Source: Deltaproteobacteria bacterium HGW-Deltaproteobacteria-2 (GTDB lineage: Bacteria; Desulfobacterota; Syntrophia; Syntrophales; Smithellaceae). From it: a stretch of 64,000 bases of DNA. The notes below the pieces were generated by a model, which searched no databases, was not told the origin of the DNA, and saw only the letters and a list, made by a program, of their open reading frames with translations. Positions within the stretch are counted from its first letter, which is position 1; each line of letters starts with the position of its first letter. The DNA lies in assembly GCA_002840505.1 (NCBI GenBank), contig PHBC01000001.1, forward strand, positions 767,738-831,737, read 5' to 3'. This document shows, in pieces, positions 27,957 to 37,254 of this stretch. Both the position numbers and the translations under genes were made by a program.

Positions 27957-28613
27957 ATGAAAGACAGTCAAATTAACAACATCATTAAAATATTAAAGAA
28001 AGAACTGGCAGTGGGAACAATGCCGATTGTTTCTCATCTGGCGGAAGATCAGCGCGATGCTTTTGTGATTCTGATTTCAACACTCCTGAGTTTGCGGACG
28101 AAGGACGAAGTAACGGAGGTCGCAACAGAAAGGCTCTTTGAGCTGGCATCCTCTCCGGAAGAAATGCTGAAAGTGCCCTTGGATAAGATCGCTAAGACAA
28201 TTTATCCGGTCGGCTTTTACCGCGTCAAAGCAAAAAATATTCATCACACTTGCCGGGAATTAATCGCGCGTTTTGGCTCCAAAGTGCCGGATAATATCGA
28301 TGACTTGCTGACCATTAAAGGCGTCGGCCGCAAAACCGCCAATCTGGTTGTCTCTCTTGCTTACGGCAAAGACGCGATTTGCGTTGATACGCATGTGCAC
28401 AGAATTTCCAACCGTCTGGGCTATGTAAAAACAAAAACACCGGACGAAACGGAATTTGCTCTGCGCAAAAAACTACCGCGCCGCCACTGGATTATTTATA
28501 ACACTATCATGGTTGCCTTTGGCCGTAAGACATGCAAACCGGTTTCTCCTCTGTGTAGTCAATGTCCCGTAAACAAATATTGCGACCGCGTATATGTGAC
28601 TTTGAGCCGATAA
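27957..28613 (+). CDS. nth: endonuclease III
   Basis: A 218-residue DNA glycosylase/AP lyase for oxidised pyrimidines. Helix-hairpin-helix LTIKGVGRKTANLV with the catalytic Lys, catalytic Asp in VDTHVHRISNRLG, and the C-terminal [4Fe-4S] loop C-x6-C-x2-C-x5-C in CKPVSPLCSQCPVNKYC. All key residues are intact. It begins 13 bp after the composite repeat and is probably transcribed alone. Confidence 0.96.
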   Translation: MKDSQINNIIKILKKELAVGTMPIVSHLAEDQRDAFVILISTLLSLRTKDEVTEVATERLFELASSPEEMLKVPLDKIAKTIYPVGFYRVKAKNIHHTCRELIARFGSKVPDNIDDLLTIKGVGRKTANLVVSLAYGKDAICVDTHVHRISNRLGYVKTKTPDETEFALRKKLPRRHWIIYNTIMVAFGRKTCKPVSPLCSQCPVNKYCDRVYVTLSR

Positions 28614-28710
28614 CTTCCTGTAATCTTCAGTTTATTAGTCCCAAAAAATGATATAGACTTTCAGTTGGTAATCAATTATCGTTGTACGACATCTTATAGT
28701 AATGATTCAC

Positions 28711-28739
28711 TTGACACACAAAAAAGTAATTTATATATT
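28711..28739 (+). promoter_or_regulatory. sigma-70-type promoter for the WD40 membrane protein gene
   Basis: TTGACA (28711-28716), 17-bp spacer, TATATT (28734-28739). It sits about 70 bp upstream of ATG 28811, inside an otherwise featureless AT-rich gap of 197 bp after nth. Confidence 0.55.
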
Positions 28740-28810
28740 ACACCATTCAAAAAATAACGCCTCACACTTTTAGCTTCACAAAAAATATTTTCCAAAAATC
28801 TGGAACTGAT

Positions 28811-30637
28811 ATGTCTAGTGACTACGAAATAATTGACTTAATCAAAAGTGCTGCTCAAGAAGGTCAATTTGATAAAATGTCATTGGAAGACCTGGAAAGC
28901 ATTTATCAAAAAGGCTGTTCTTTAATTAAAGCTGTGCCTAATGACGAGGTTTTCATTAAGGCAGTTAATCAATTCAAGAAGGAAATTAGAAAAAGGAAAG
29001 TCAGACAATTCTTGCGTTGGGAGTTTTCTTTTGTTGGTTCTTTTTTAATGAAGTTATGGAATATCATCATTCTATTATTAGGATTTGCATGTTTAGGCTA
29101 CTTTAGCGTTTTTTTAATACCTTTCTTCGCATCATTTCAGACACCAGTTCAACGAGTTATATTCGCATGTAGTGTATTTACAATATTTATTATTATCCTC
29201 GGACTCTGGCTTAAAATAAAGTATTCAAAAAAACACCCTGAAATTACCTCAGTCAAGAAATCTAAAATATACATATCTGATAATCTGAAAATAATCTTGG
29301 TAATTTTAGCTAATATTCCACCTTTACTTACCATGCTTGCTTGGCCATTTTTTGTATTTTGTTTCTTGTTAGGCATAGCTGATTCAGGACTTTCAGGAAT
29401 ATCGTCGATTGATTATATGTTTTTTTTGTGGCTCTACTTATTGTTTTATCCACTACTAATATTTTGGGGCATATCAATAATCTTCAAAGCTTTTCGTACA
29501 GGGAAATCTTCTCGTTCCATACCGGGATTCGTATTGACATACGGCAGTCTTCTTTTGTTTAGCATAATTTTCGGATTGGTTACGGGCACCGACAACATTG
29601 TTTTAAAAGCTTGGTACGCAATAACTATGAATCATAAAGGTCCCCATATTGTTCATTTGATGAAAGAAAAATCATCAAAAGAATATATTAGAGCAGTTGC
29701 TTGGAGCTCTGATGGGAAATCGATTGCGACAGCTGGGGAATCGAAGCAGATAACAATATGGGACGCATCAACTATGTCGATAAGGCATCAGTTAAAACAA
29801 GATTGGAGTAGTTCAGCAGTTGATAATATAACCTTCAGTCCGGATAGTCGATATGTGGCATCAGGCCTAAGAATTGTCAACGTATGGAAAGTCACCGATG
29901 GAACTCTACAAGCGACATTAGTAGCTCCTCATGTCATACCAGACATGCCGCAAGGTATAGTAATTGAATCCCTGCACTTTAGCCCTAATGGCAAAATTCT
30001 TGTGGTCACTTATTGTCATGATAAGGAAATCATGATTGCCTATCGTACAGATAACTGGCAAATTGCCTGGTCCTATGTGCCGCAAAAATACACGTATTTC
30101 CAAACGCCGCTGGTATTCACACCAGATGACAATAATGTCATTATTGGTGTAGGTGAGGTCGGGTCTAATCTTAGGTTCTTGCCCAAGATATTGATACTGA
30201 ATACGGCCTCCGGCAAGTATCTACGAAGCATCGACAAAATCCACATTGACAAACCTACAGCTTTGGCCATCAGTTCGGACGGCAAGTGGGTGGCGACCGG
30301 TACAGAGACCGGAAGTAAAACTAATGGCATAGAGAATAAAGATCCTGTGAGGCTATGGAACATTGAAACCGGGAAACTGATAAAAGAACTTCCGGTGAAA
30401 TGTGCTGTTAAGTCATTAGCCTTCAGCCGTAACGGAAAATTTCTTTTCGGTGCCAAATGTGATACTCACATGGCCAGGTTGACTTTGGCGGTTTGGGATA
30501 TTGAATCGGGAGAATTGGTTCAGGAAGTTAGGAACAGTTACCTCCCTAATAGCTTAGCAGTCAGTCCCGACGGAAAGAAACTTGCCGCGGCTTGCGGTTA
30601 TAAGCTGTCGATATATGAAATTACGACAGGCAATTGA
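28811..30637 (+). CDS. membrane-anchored WD40/beta-propeller protein
   Basis: A 608-residue two-part protein. Residues 1-70 are charged and helical. Residues about 75-265 hold five or so membrane helices in pairs. Residues 280-608 form a WD40-like beta-propeller with repeats such as VAWSSDGKSIATAGE then ITIWDAS, ITFSPDSRYVASG then VNVWKV, and LAFSRNGKFLFGA then LAVWDIES. The propeller probably binds a protein partner on one face of the membrane. AT content is clearly higher than in the neighbours, which may mean recent acquisition. No neighbour shares an obvious pathway. The function is unknown. Confidence 0.75.
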   Translation: MSSDYEIIDLIKSAAQEGQFDKMSLEDLESIYQKGCSLIKAVPNDEVFIKAVNQFKKEIRKRKVRQFLRWEFSFVGSFLMKLWNIIILLLGFACLGYFSVFLIPFFASFQTPVQRVIFACSVFTIFIIILGLWLKIKYSKKHPEITSVKKSKIYISDNLKIILVILANIPPLLTMLAWPFFVFCFLLGIADSGLSGISSIDYMFFLWLYLLFYPLLIFWGISIIFKAFRTGKSSRSIPGFVLTYGSLLLFSIIFGLVTGTDNIVLKAWYAITMNHKGPHIVHLMKEKSSKEYIRAVAWSSDGKSIATAGESKQITIWDASTMSIRHQLKQDWSSSAVDNITFSPDSRYVASGLRIVNVWKVTDGTLQATLVAPHVIPDMPQGIVIESLHFSPNGKILVVTYCHDKEIMIAYRTDNWQIAWSYVPQKYTYFQTPLVFTPDDNNVIIGVGEVGSNLRFLPKILILNTASGKYLRSIDKIHIDKPTALAISSDGKWVATGTETGSKTNGIENKDPVRLWNIETGKLIKELPVKCAVKSLAFSRNGKFLFGAKCDTHMARLTLAVWDIESGELVQEVRNSYLPNSLAVSPDGKKLAAACGYKLSIYEITTGN

Positions 30638-30784
30638 TTACAACCAGAAATCCTCAAATTTGATGATTCCCAAAAACTGTACCTTCGTAGGTATAAGCAA
30701 TAAAGAGACAAGACTTCATTGGACTATTTCTGTCAATTCAAGTATAGGTCAAAAAAGATAACCTTCGAGGAACGTGAGTTAACC

Positions 30785-31672
30785 ATGGATGTTCAATTTG
30801 GACGGATCAGGTTTATCCGCGGCGATAACTGCGGTAAATATCCCTTCAATCATTCCGTATATCTGGAAGGCAAAGATATCAGAGTAATCATCGATCCTTC
30901 CTGCAGCCAACAAAAACTAACGGATCTAAAACAACAAGATGGAGTTGATCAGGTCTGGCTTTCGCACTGGCATGAAGATCATATGGGATTTTTGAATCTT
31001 TTTGACAATTGTGTATTACGCCTCTCGGAGAGGGATTTTCCACCGTTGACCGACATCGAAATTTTTCTGGACTGGTACGGAATTAAAAAAATGCAAAGCC
31101 GTGAAATATGGAAAAATATCATGCTGAACAATTTTAACTATCGCCCGCAAAAGAAAGCTTTATTTCTTCAGGATGAAGAAACTATTGATCTGGGTTCTCT
31201 CAAGGTTAAGGTGATTGCTACGCCCGGACATACACCGGGACATCTTTCTTTTTTCTTTCCGGACGAAGAAATTCTTTTTCTGGGCGATTATGATTTGACA
31301 ACATTTGGCCCCTGGTACGGCGATGTTTACTCCAGCATAGAACAAACAATAACATCCATCCACACGCTGAAGAACATTCCCGCCCGCCGATGGATTGCTT
31401 CCCACAACACCGGGGTCTTTGAAAGAAATCCGGGAAACCTCTGGGACGACTATGAAAATGTCATTTATCTACGCAACGAAAAAATTATGAACTTTCTGAA
31501 AGAACCCAAAACTCTGGAGGAAATTCTTGCCGCCTGGTTGATCTATGGCAGGCCAAGAGAACCAAAAGAATTTTTTGAATTCAATGAACGAGCTCTGGTT
31601 GGCAAACATATTGAATACTTAGAGAAAAACGGAAAGATTGCTCTGGACAAAGACAAGTATGTCAAAATCTGA
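30785..31672 (+). CDS. metallo-beta-lactamase-fold hydrolase
   Basis: About 295 residues from ATG 30785 (AGGAACGTGAG upstream); the frame is open from 30719 without a ribosome site. The MBL metal-site motif appears as SHWHEDHMG (HxHxDH). The further ligands are the His in TPGHTPGHLSFFF, Asp in FLGDYDLTTFG and His in ASHNTGV. The C-terminal 60 residues look like a small winged-helix or lid domain (EEILAAWLIYGRP, then EYLEKNGKIALD), as in glyoxalase II-like/LACTB2-type hydrolases. Substrate unknown. Confidence 0.85.
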   Translation: MDVQFGRIRFIRGDNCGKYPFNHSVYLEGKDIRVIIDPSCSQQKLTDLKQQDGVDQVWLSHWHEDHMGFLNLFDNCVLRLSERDFPPLTDIEIFLDWYGIKKMQSREIWKNIMLNNFNYRPQKKALFLQDEETIDLGSLKVKVIATPGHTPGHLSFFFPDEEILFLGDYDLTTFGPWYGDVYSSIEQTITSIHTLKNIPARRWIASHNTGVFERNPGNLWDDYENVIYLRNEKIMNFLKEPKTLEEILAAWLIYGRPREPKEFFEFNERALVGKHIEYLEKNGKIALDKDKYVKI

Positions 31673-31716
31673 GCTAAGGGACTTAAATGTATAAAATAAC
31701 TACGGAAAGAAAAAAG

Positions 31717-31808
31717 TTGACTAGCTTATAGCGTTTTGGTATTGTCCAACCGCTTCAAGCGGATAATATAAAAACAAAAATTATTGTTTGAGCACAAGTA
31801 GCGGTTGG
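31717..31808 (+). promoter_or_regulatory. secG promoter and structured leader
   Basis: TTGACT (31717-31722), 17-bp spacer, TATTGT (31740-31745). The transcript leader has a local hairpin CCGCT-TCA-AGCGG (31750-31762). It also has a longer pairing of CCAACCGCT (31746-31754) with AGCGGTTGG (31800-31808) that uses the same bases, so the two are mutually exclusive. About 60 more bases precede the secG start. Confidence 0.45.
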
Positions 31809-31870
31809 CCTCGAGAGCCTGGATTAAGATTAAATTTAACAATAATAAATTTTAGATAAGAGAAAATTTT

Positions 31871-32218
31871 ATGTATACTTTATTGGTTATTTTACATATT
31901 GCAGCTTCCCTTACTTTGATTCTAATTGTGCTTTTACAGGCAGGCAAGGGTGCCGATATGGGCGCTGCGTTTGGCGGTTCCAGTCAAACGGTTTTTGGTT
32001 CTTCAGGAGCCGGTACCTTTTTGGGAAAGCTTACCGCGGGGATAGCTGTACTTTTCATGTGTACATCTTTGCTACTTACCTATACGGCAAGCCACAGAAG
32101 TTCTTCTTCATTATTGGAACGAACCAAAGTCCCTGTTACAGAGCAGAAACTTCCGCCGGTAAGCCCAAATGTACCAACACAACCATCGATGCCTCCCGTG
32201 GCACCGGTAAGTAAGTAG
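31871..32218 (+). CDS. secG: preprotein translocase subunit SecG
   Basis: A 115-residue inner-membrane subunit of the SecYEG channel. It has two hydrophobic helices (residues 3-22 and about 52-72) joined by the conserved Gly-rich loop (LLQAGKGADMGAAFGGSSQTVFG, here read from LLQAGKG to TVFG), then a Pro-rich tail ending PPVAPVSK. The tail is somewhat longer than in E. coli. The gene is followed by a tRNA gene, and no triosephosphate isomerase gene precedes it, unlike the common tpiA-secG order. Confidence 0.95.
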   Translation: MYTLLVILHIAASLTLILIVLLQAGKGADMGAAFGGSSQTVFGSSGAGTFLGKLTAGIAVLFMCTSLLLTYTASHRSSSSLLERTKVPVTEQKLPPVSPNVPTQPSMPPVAPVSK

Positions 32219-32235
32219 ACAAAGAGCTTTTCATA

Positions 32236-32264
32236 TTGACAATCCCACGACCGGATATGATAAA
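32236..32264 (+). promoter_or_regulatory. promoter for tRNA-Leu
   Basis: TTGACA (32236-32241), 17-bp spacer, GATAAA (32259-32264), about 50 bp ahead of the tRNA gene. Confidence 0.45.
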
Positions 32265-32315
32265 AGTTTAAATAACATTAGAATTCACTGCGTGGAGTGA
32301 AATATTTTTTTTGAT

Positions 32316-32401
32316 GCCGAAGTGGTGGAATTGGTAGACACGCCATCTTGAGGGGGTGGTGGACAAAATCCGTGCTGGTTCAAGTCCAGTCTTCGGCACC
32401 A
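32316..32401 (+). tRNA. tRNA-Leu (anticodon GAG)
   Basis: A class II tRNA of 86 bases including encoded CCA (32399-32401). The acceptor stem pairs GCCGAAG with CTTCGGC. The D arm contains AATTGGTAGAC. The anticodon stem CCATC/GGTGG encloses the loop TTGAGGG, giving anticodon GAG. An extra arm follows, and the T arm has GGTTCAAGTCC. GAG reads leucine codons CUC/CUU. The long variable arm agrees with leucine. Confidence 0.95.
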
Positions 32402-32446
32402 TAAAAAAACTTTTTTAAGCATTACTCTAGTCGTTTTTCCAGCCTC

Positions 32447-33034
32447 TTATGCGCGTGAGCGCTTGCGACTCTGCCAAGCAGCAAATCCATTAACCATTGC
32501 CAGAAAAGGTGCCGCCACTGTAGCCACTATAATTTCATCAAACAGGCGGCTGTGAGAAACGGTATTGCCGCTCAAACGTGCGACAAAAGCATCAAATGTG
32601 TTGCCGCTTAAGTTTCCCAACATAATTATACGTATATAGAGCATAATATCATTAGCGATAACATCTCCATAAAAACGTTTAAGTTCCAGAAGATTTTCAG
32701 ATGATGGATTGCGCTCCGTCTGTGCATATTCCTGTGCGAACTGCAAAGCCGGTCTTTCATAAGCGCTAACCTGCGTACCAATTTCCATCTGTAGAAGTTG
32801 AGTCACTTCCCCTGCTTCCACACCACTCATCTGCGCCAATGCGCCATGAAAACGCGCGCAATGCTGGCATCCATTCACTGCGGTAACTGCCAACATGATT
32901 TTTTCCGCCATTGGCCAGGGAACCCGCTTTGAACGATAAGCTCCTATTATCCAAGGCAGACTGTACGCAAAAAAATTAATATCCAGCAAAAACTGGTTAA
33001 CCCTGTAAACTCGCTTGTGAAATTTTTGTGACAT
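32447..33034 (-). CDS. carboxymuconolactone decarboxylase-family (AhpD-like) protein
   Basis: A 195-residue all-helical protein with the CxxCxxxH redox motif in NGCQHCARFHGA near residues 55-65, the hallmark of AhpD-like members of this family. Members with this motif act as alkyl-hydroperoxidases or disulfide reductants rather than decarboxylases. The C-terminus is basic (AWQSRKRSRA) after a hydrophobic helix. It stands alone on the minus strand downstream of the tRNA. Exact function unknown. Confidence 0.8.
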   Translation of the reverse strand: MSQKFHKRVYRVNQFLLDINFFAYSLPWIIGAYRSKRVPWPMAEKIMLAVTAVNGCQHCARFHGALAQMSGVEAGEVTQLLQMEIGTQVSAYERPALQFAQEYAQTERNPSSENLLELKRFYGDVIANDIMLYIRIIMLGNLSGNTFDAFVARLSGNTVSHSRLFDEIIVATVAAPFLAMVNGFAAWQSRKRSRA

Positions 33035-33128
33035 ACTGCTCTCTTTCCGGATATGTCAATATATTGATCTCATTTAACAAATGGATAAGTCGGCTTGATT
33101 TTGTGGTTGCTTAAGATGCAAACTGTTA

Positions 33129-33974
33129 TCAGCCGTTCTTGATTATCTGTTCTATCTCCGCGCCGTATACTTTAATTTTTCTTTGCGATAAATATTTTTC
33201 AGGATGTTCGATGTCCTGCGCGAGTTCAAGCAAATTGCTGTCCTGCAGAAACATGAATACGGCACGATTTTCATCTTTTGCCCGATGAAAACGCCAGAGG
33301 AAAAGTCTTTTAAGCAAGTCTTTTTGTTTTTGATTCAAAGAATTGTAGCCATTAATCCTTGTATGTCCTTGTCTATCTATTCTTTTTTCCTTCCAATTTG
33401 TCCCGGCAATCCTTGCAAAAGCTTCTTCGGCGGAATCTTTTAAATCTCTTCTGCTCAATTCCATGAATTGTTTTTCATAAAGCGTTGGAAGATATATAAC
33501 ATCCTGAACTGCGTATTGAAGTTGCTCTTCCGTCAATGGCCGGTTGTCCCAGCGCGATCGCTGCATTTTTTTGTCTTTTTTCAATTCCACACCGGCAAAC
33601 TCTTTAATCATTTTTTCCAGCGAAAGTTGTTGAAAACCTAAAAGAAACGCCGCCCGATGAGTATCGAAGATATTTCTGAAACTAAATTTATAATCCCGTT
33701 TCAGAAGGCGTATATCGTTATCTGCCGCATGCAAAATCTTGACAATGTGCTGGTTATCAAAATATCTGCCCAGAAAAGACAAATTCAGATTATTCAGGGG
33801 ATCAAAAACATAGGTTGTGTGATTGGCATGAATTTGAATCAGACAGAGTTTTTCTCTAAAATACCGGAATGAATCATATTCTGTATCGATGCTTAAAACA
33901 TTCGCTTGCTCAAAATCATTAACGGCACGCTGTAATTTTTTAGGCGTATCCACCAAAAGCCATTTTGCAGTCAT
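33129..33974 (-). CDS. rnd: ribonuclease D-like 3'-5' exonuclease
   Basis: A 281-residue DEDD-family exonuclease. The four acidic ligands are seen in IDTEYDSF (DxE), HAADNDIRLL and the final YAVQDVIYL (Tyr and Asp). The C-terminal region (about residues 205-281) has the size and helical character of one HRDC domain, with LNQKQKDLLKRLFLWRFHRA. E. coli RNase D has two HRDC domains, so this is a short form. Likely role: 3' trimming of tRNA and other stable RNAs. Confidence 0.88.
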   Translation of the reverse strand: MTAKWLLVDTPKKLQRAVNDFEQANVLSIDTEYDSFRYFREKLCLIQIHANHTTYVFDPLNNLNLSFLGRYFDNQHIVKILHAADNDIRLLKRDYKFSFRNIFDTHRAAFLLGFQQLSLEKMIKEFAGVELKKDKKMQRSRWDNRPLTEEQLQYAVQDVIYLPTLYEKQFMELSRRDLKDSAEEAFARIAGTNWKEKRIDRQGHTRINGYNSLNQKQKDLLKRLFLWRFHRAKDENRAVFMFLQDSNLLELAQDIEHPEKYLSQRKIKVYGAEIEQIIKNG

Positions 33975-34126
33975 GGCGATTAACTTAACTGAAATGTAAA
34001 TTTAATTCCAGTTTAAAGTGCGAAAGTTCCGGCTTTATTGAAGAACCAACGGAATTCCGCCATGCAACATCACGGACAGGACGGCCAAGATCAACAGTTC
34101 GTTTTTATTACACAATCTTAAATCAA

Positions 34127-35044
34127 CTACGGTATTGATTTTTTAATATCCGGATGAAAAATCAACGCCATTTTTTCTATAGCATCCACAATGCGCGGTG
34201 ACGCCCTGCTTATAAGATCAGTATTTACAGGGTAAATTTTATTATTTTTTACAGCCGGAATTCCTTTAAATTCCTGCCAGAATTTTTTTACTGCCGTAAA
34301 TTCTTTATCGTGGATCATCGGCGCGAAGAGAACTATCTCCGGCGATGCCTGCATGATACCCTCAGCGCTGTAGCGGGGATAGCGGGCGGTATCAAGACCG
34401 GCAACATTAACTCCTCCGGCGCGTTCAATTGTTTCGTTGATTAACGTTCCTTTGCCGACTGTAATAACCGGCTCCAAACCAATCTGGAAAAAAACTCTTG
34501 GTTTACTTTTGTGTTTTATTTGTTCGGCAATATTATTTAATCTCTTTTGAAGTTTCTCCACCAGTTTTCCGGCTTCTTTTTCCCTGTTGGTTATTTCACC
34601 GATGTGTAAAATGCTTTTCAGGATGCCGGCGGTATCCGAAGGATTTGTCACATAGACGGACAAACCGATCCTGTCCAACTTTTGTATTATATCTTTTCTG
34701 TTGCCGTCAGCGGTGACAAGGATTAAATCCGGTTTCAAAGAAACAATTTTTTCCACTGAAGGATTGGTGAAACCGCCTATTCGAGGTTTTTGACGCGCCT
34801 GGGTTGGCCAGTTGCAATAACTGGTTACCCCGGCTATTTTTTCGTCAAGACCGAGCGAGTAAACTATTTCAGTAAGTCCGGGGGCAAGGGAGACAATTCT
34901 TTGCGGCGCAGAAGTTATATTTACACTACGGCCTATTTCGTCAGTAACTGTGCGGGCACAGGATATATCTGCGTAAAAAACCGCCAAGATAACGGTAAAT
35001 AAAACCAGTAAAATGCTGTCAGTGTTTATTAACTGTTTGCGCAT
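34127..35044 (-). CDS. btuF: ABC transporter substrate-binding protein, cobalamin type
   Basis: A 305-residue periplasmic protein of the BtuF/FhuD class: signal peptide (residues 1-30, ending ISCART), then the family opening VTDEIGRSVNITSAPQRIVSLAPG and the long linking helix. Assignment to B12 rests on the locus: it is downstream of the TonB-dependent receptor gene behind a cobalamin riboswitch and near btuC/btuD. Iron-siderophore binding proteins look alike, so the ligand is inferred. It is the last gene of the riboswitch transcript, 78 bp after the receptor gene. Confidence 0.85.
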   Translation of the reverse strand: MRKQLINTDSILLVLFTVILAVFYADISCARTVTDEIGRSVNITSAPQRIVSLAPGLTEIVYSLGLDEKIAGVTSYCNWPTQARQKPRIGGFTNPSVEKIVSLKPDLILVTADGNRKDIIQKLDRIGLSVYVTNPSDTAGILKSILHIGEITNREKEAGKLVEKLQKRLNNIAEQIKHKSKPRVFFQIGLEPVITVGKGTLINETIERAGGVNVAGLDTARYPRYSAEGIMQASPEIVLFAPMIHDKEFTAVKKFWQEFKGIPAVKNNKIYPVNTDLISRASPRIVDAIEKMALIFHPDIKKSIP

Positions 35045-35122
35045 AATTTTTCACCAGATTGCGGCAGGGAAAAGTTTTCACCCGCCGCAATCCTTTTGAC
35101 TACAATTTCAGCCAGTTAACTT

Positions 35123-37216
35123 TTAAAACTCAAAAGAGAGGCCGCCTTTAAATGTGATTCCGGGCATGGGGTAATAGAAATTCGAATAAGAGACACCCGG
35201 ATAGCTATACTGTTCATAATCAAAACCGGAGGAAGAATATTTCACGTCGGCAATATTATCCACACCCAGAAAAGCTGTCAGGCCGAGCTTCCCGAAAGTC
35301 GGTTTGTAATAGACATAAATATTCATCAGCGTATGAGCTTCCAGTTTTTCGGTGCTGTTGTCGTTATCGCCGGAAATGAAAGCATCACCCACATACTGTA
35401 CTTCAGGCCTCAGTGTCAGATTGTAGGGCAGATAAATTTCTAAACCGGCATTGGCCATATGGTTGGGAACCATGGGCATCTCTTTTTTATTGTCGGCGCC
35501 GTTTTCAAAAGTTGCCTTATGATATGTGTAATTTCCAAATATCTTGAAATACTTCGGCCAGATATAAGCCAGAGAAACTTCCATTCCATCATGACGGGTC
35601 TTTCCGGCGTTTTGATTATAACCCGTCGGGTAATATCCCACATACTGAATTTCATCTTCCATATCACTGCGGAAAAGCGTTAAGCCAAGTTTCAAATTCT
35701 CCAGAGGATAAAAATCCGTTCCCACTTCGGTACTGATTCCTTGTTCTTTGTCCAAACTCGTTAAAAATCCTCCGCCGCCGCCATTGAAATAAGCAACTTC
35801 CTCAAGAAAAGGAATGCGATAAGTGGTGCTGAATTTCATGAAAGCTTTCGACTGCTTTCCCCAAAGCAAAGTTAGTCCTGCTTCATAAGCTTCGGCATTA
35901 TAAGTATTTTTCTGATCAGTAAAATTGTTCGATGGTGAAGAAAAATCCACGTTGGAACCTTTAATTGATGCCTGCTCGAACCGATAACCGGCGCTGATAA
36001 TAAGATTTTCTAAAATACTGAATTCATCACGGATATAGCATCCCAAAGATTCCCGCGAAAGGTCCGCTTTGCTTAATTGTACCGTTCTTTCCCGATCACT
36101 ATAAATATCTTTTTTGTATGGTTCATTATAATAATCGACACCTACTATTACTTTGTTATGAAAACCGACAATATCTTTTTCCAGAATATATCTCGGCGTA
36201 ATTCCGTAAGTGTCGGCATTCGTATCGGAATAAACGTACGGAAACCACATGGTCAAGGATGACGGCATATTCATTTGCAGATCTTTTTTTCCATACAAAA
36301 AATTAATTTCCATCCGTCCCCAAGAGCCCCAAAAAGATTTAAAGCCCAGATTGACGTTTGTGTATTTATCCGACCCGTCATCATCCGGATGAGCGTTCAT
36401 CCAATATAGCGGCATGGCTGGTTGATATTGCCTTCTGTCCTGCTCCATTTGTTCCTTAGTTAAAGCGCCGGGCATCTGATAATCAACTTTATTAAATGAA
36501 ACGCCCAGCGAGATATTCAGCAAGTCATTTGCAGAATATCCCAAATCAAAGCCGCCGCCCTGCGCGGAATATTTCGAACGCTCCCGATAACCAAAATTAA
36601 AATTGTTTTCTCCGGTTATGGAGTAAGTCCATTTCTCGGTCGCACCGGTTACGCCGACCCGTTCGTTGTTGAGACCATAACTTCCCACAAGAGCAGAAGC
36701 ACTAAATTTCGGTTTACTCTTGCCTTTTTTGGTGATGATGTTAATTACACCACCTATGGCCGCATCACCGTAAAGAACGCTGCCTGGGCCGCGAACAACT
36801 TCGATTTTTTCGATTGTATTGACCGGCATCTGTAACCAATTGATAGAAGCCATATCGGTTCTATTCAACCGGCGGCCATCCAGCATAACTAAAGTTTTAC
36901 CAAAAGGATTGTCTCCGCCGAAGCCGCGCATATCAACCATTGCCTGCGATGAATTTCCGCTGTAAGTGCGAAACTGAATACTTTCCAGTTTGTCCAATGC
37001 TTCAATTATGGTTGTCACTCCTGATTTTTCAATTTCTTCAGCAGTAATGACTGTTACGCTGGATGGAGCTTTGCGGATTTCCTGCGTGTCGCGCGTCGCA
37101 GTAACGACAACTTCTTCCATCGTTACAATCGGTTCGCTGGATTTTTTATCTTCGGCTTGTGCAGGTGAAAAAACAGATACTGAAAATAACAGAACTAAAA
37201 ATAAGACTTTCTTCAT
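35123..37216 (-). CDS. btuB: TonB-dependent receptor, BtuB-like
   Basis: A 697-residue outer-membrane receptor. Signal peptide at residues 1-21; TonB box-like EEVVVTATRDTQEIRKAP; plug domain with VEVVRGPGSVLYGDAAIGGVINI (read from VEVVRGP to IGGVINI); then a 22-strand-type barrel ending in the aromatic terminus GLSFEF. Its mRNA carries a cobalamin riboswitch, so corrinoid uptake is the likely role. Just before the ATG, the GGAG ribosome-binding site can pair with CTCC (37217-37227), a possible translation-control hairpin. Confidence 0.92.
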   Translation of the reverse strand: MKKVLFLVLLFSVSVFSPAQAEDKKSSEPIVTMEEVVVTATRDTQEIRKAPSSVTVITAEEIEKSGVTTIIEALDKLESIQFRTYSGNSSQAMVDMRGFGGDNPFGKTLVMLDGRRLNRTDMASINWLQMPVNTIEKIEVVRGPGSVLYGDAAIGGVINIITKKGKSKPKFSASALVGSYGLNNERVGVTGATEKWTYSITGENNFNFGYRERSKYSAQGGGFDLGYSANDLLNISLGVSFNKVDYQMPGALTKEQMEQDRRQYQPAMPLYWMNAHPDDDGSDKYTNVNLGFKSFWGSWGRMEINFLYGKKDLQMNMPSSLTMWFPYVYSDTNADTYGITPRYILEKDIVGFHNKVIVGVDYYNEPYKKDIYSDRERTVQLSKADLSRESLGCYIRDEFSILENLIISAGYRFEQASIKGSNVDFSSPSNNFTDQKNTYNAEAYEAGLTLLWGKQSKAFMKFSTTYRIPFLEEVAYFNGGGGGFLTSLDKEQGISTEVGTDFYPLENLKLGLTLFRSDMEDEIQYVGYYPTGYNQNAGKTRHDGMEVSLAYIWPKYFKIFGNYTYHKATFENGADNKKEMPMVPNHMANAGLEIYLPYNLTLRPEVQYVGDAFISGDNDNSTEKLEAHTLMNIYVYYKPTFGKLGLTAFLGVDNIADVKYSSSGFDYEQYSYPGVSYSNFYYPMPGITFKGGLSFEF

Positions 37217-37254
37217 GGAGCTTCTCCTTCCCCCTCGGGATTAAGTAAGTTGGA

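Noticed and set aside
35440-35683. Overlapping 74-75-codon frames on both strands in the receptor gene
   Set aside because: Alternate-frame shadows of the TonB-dependent receptor barrel.
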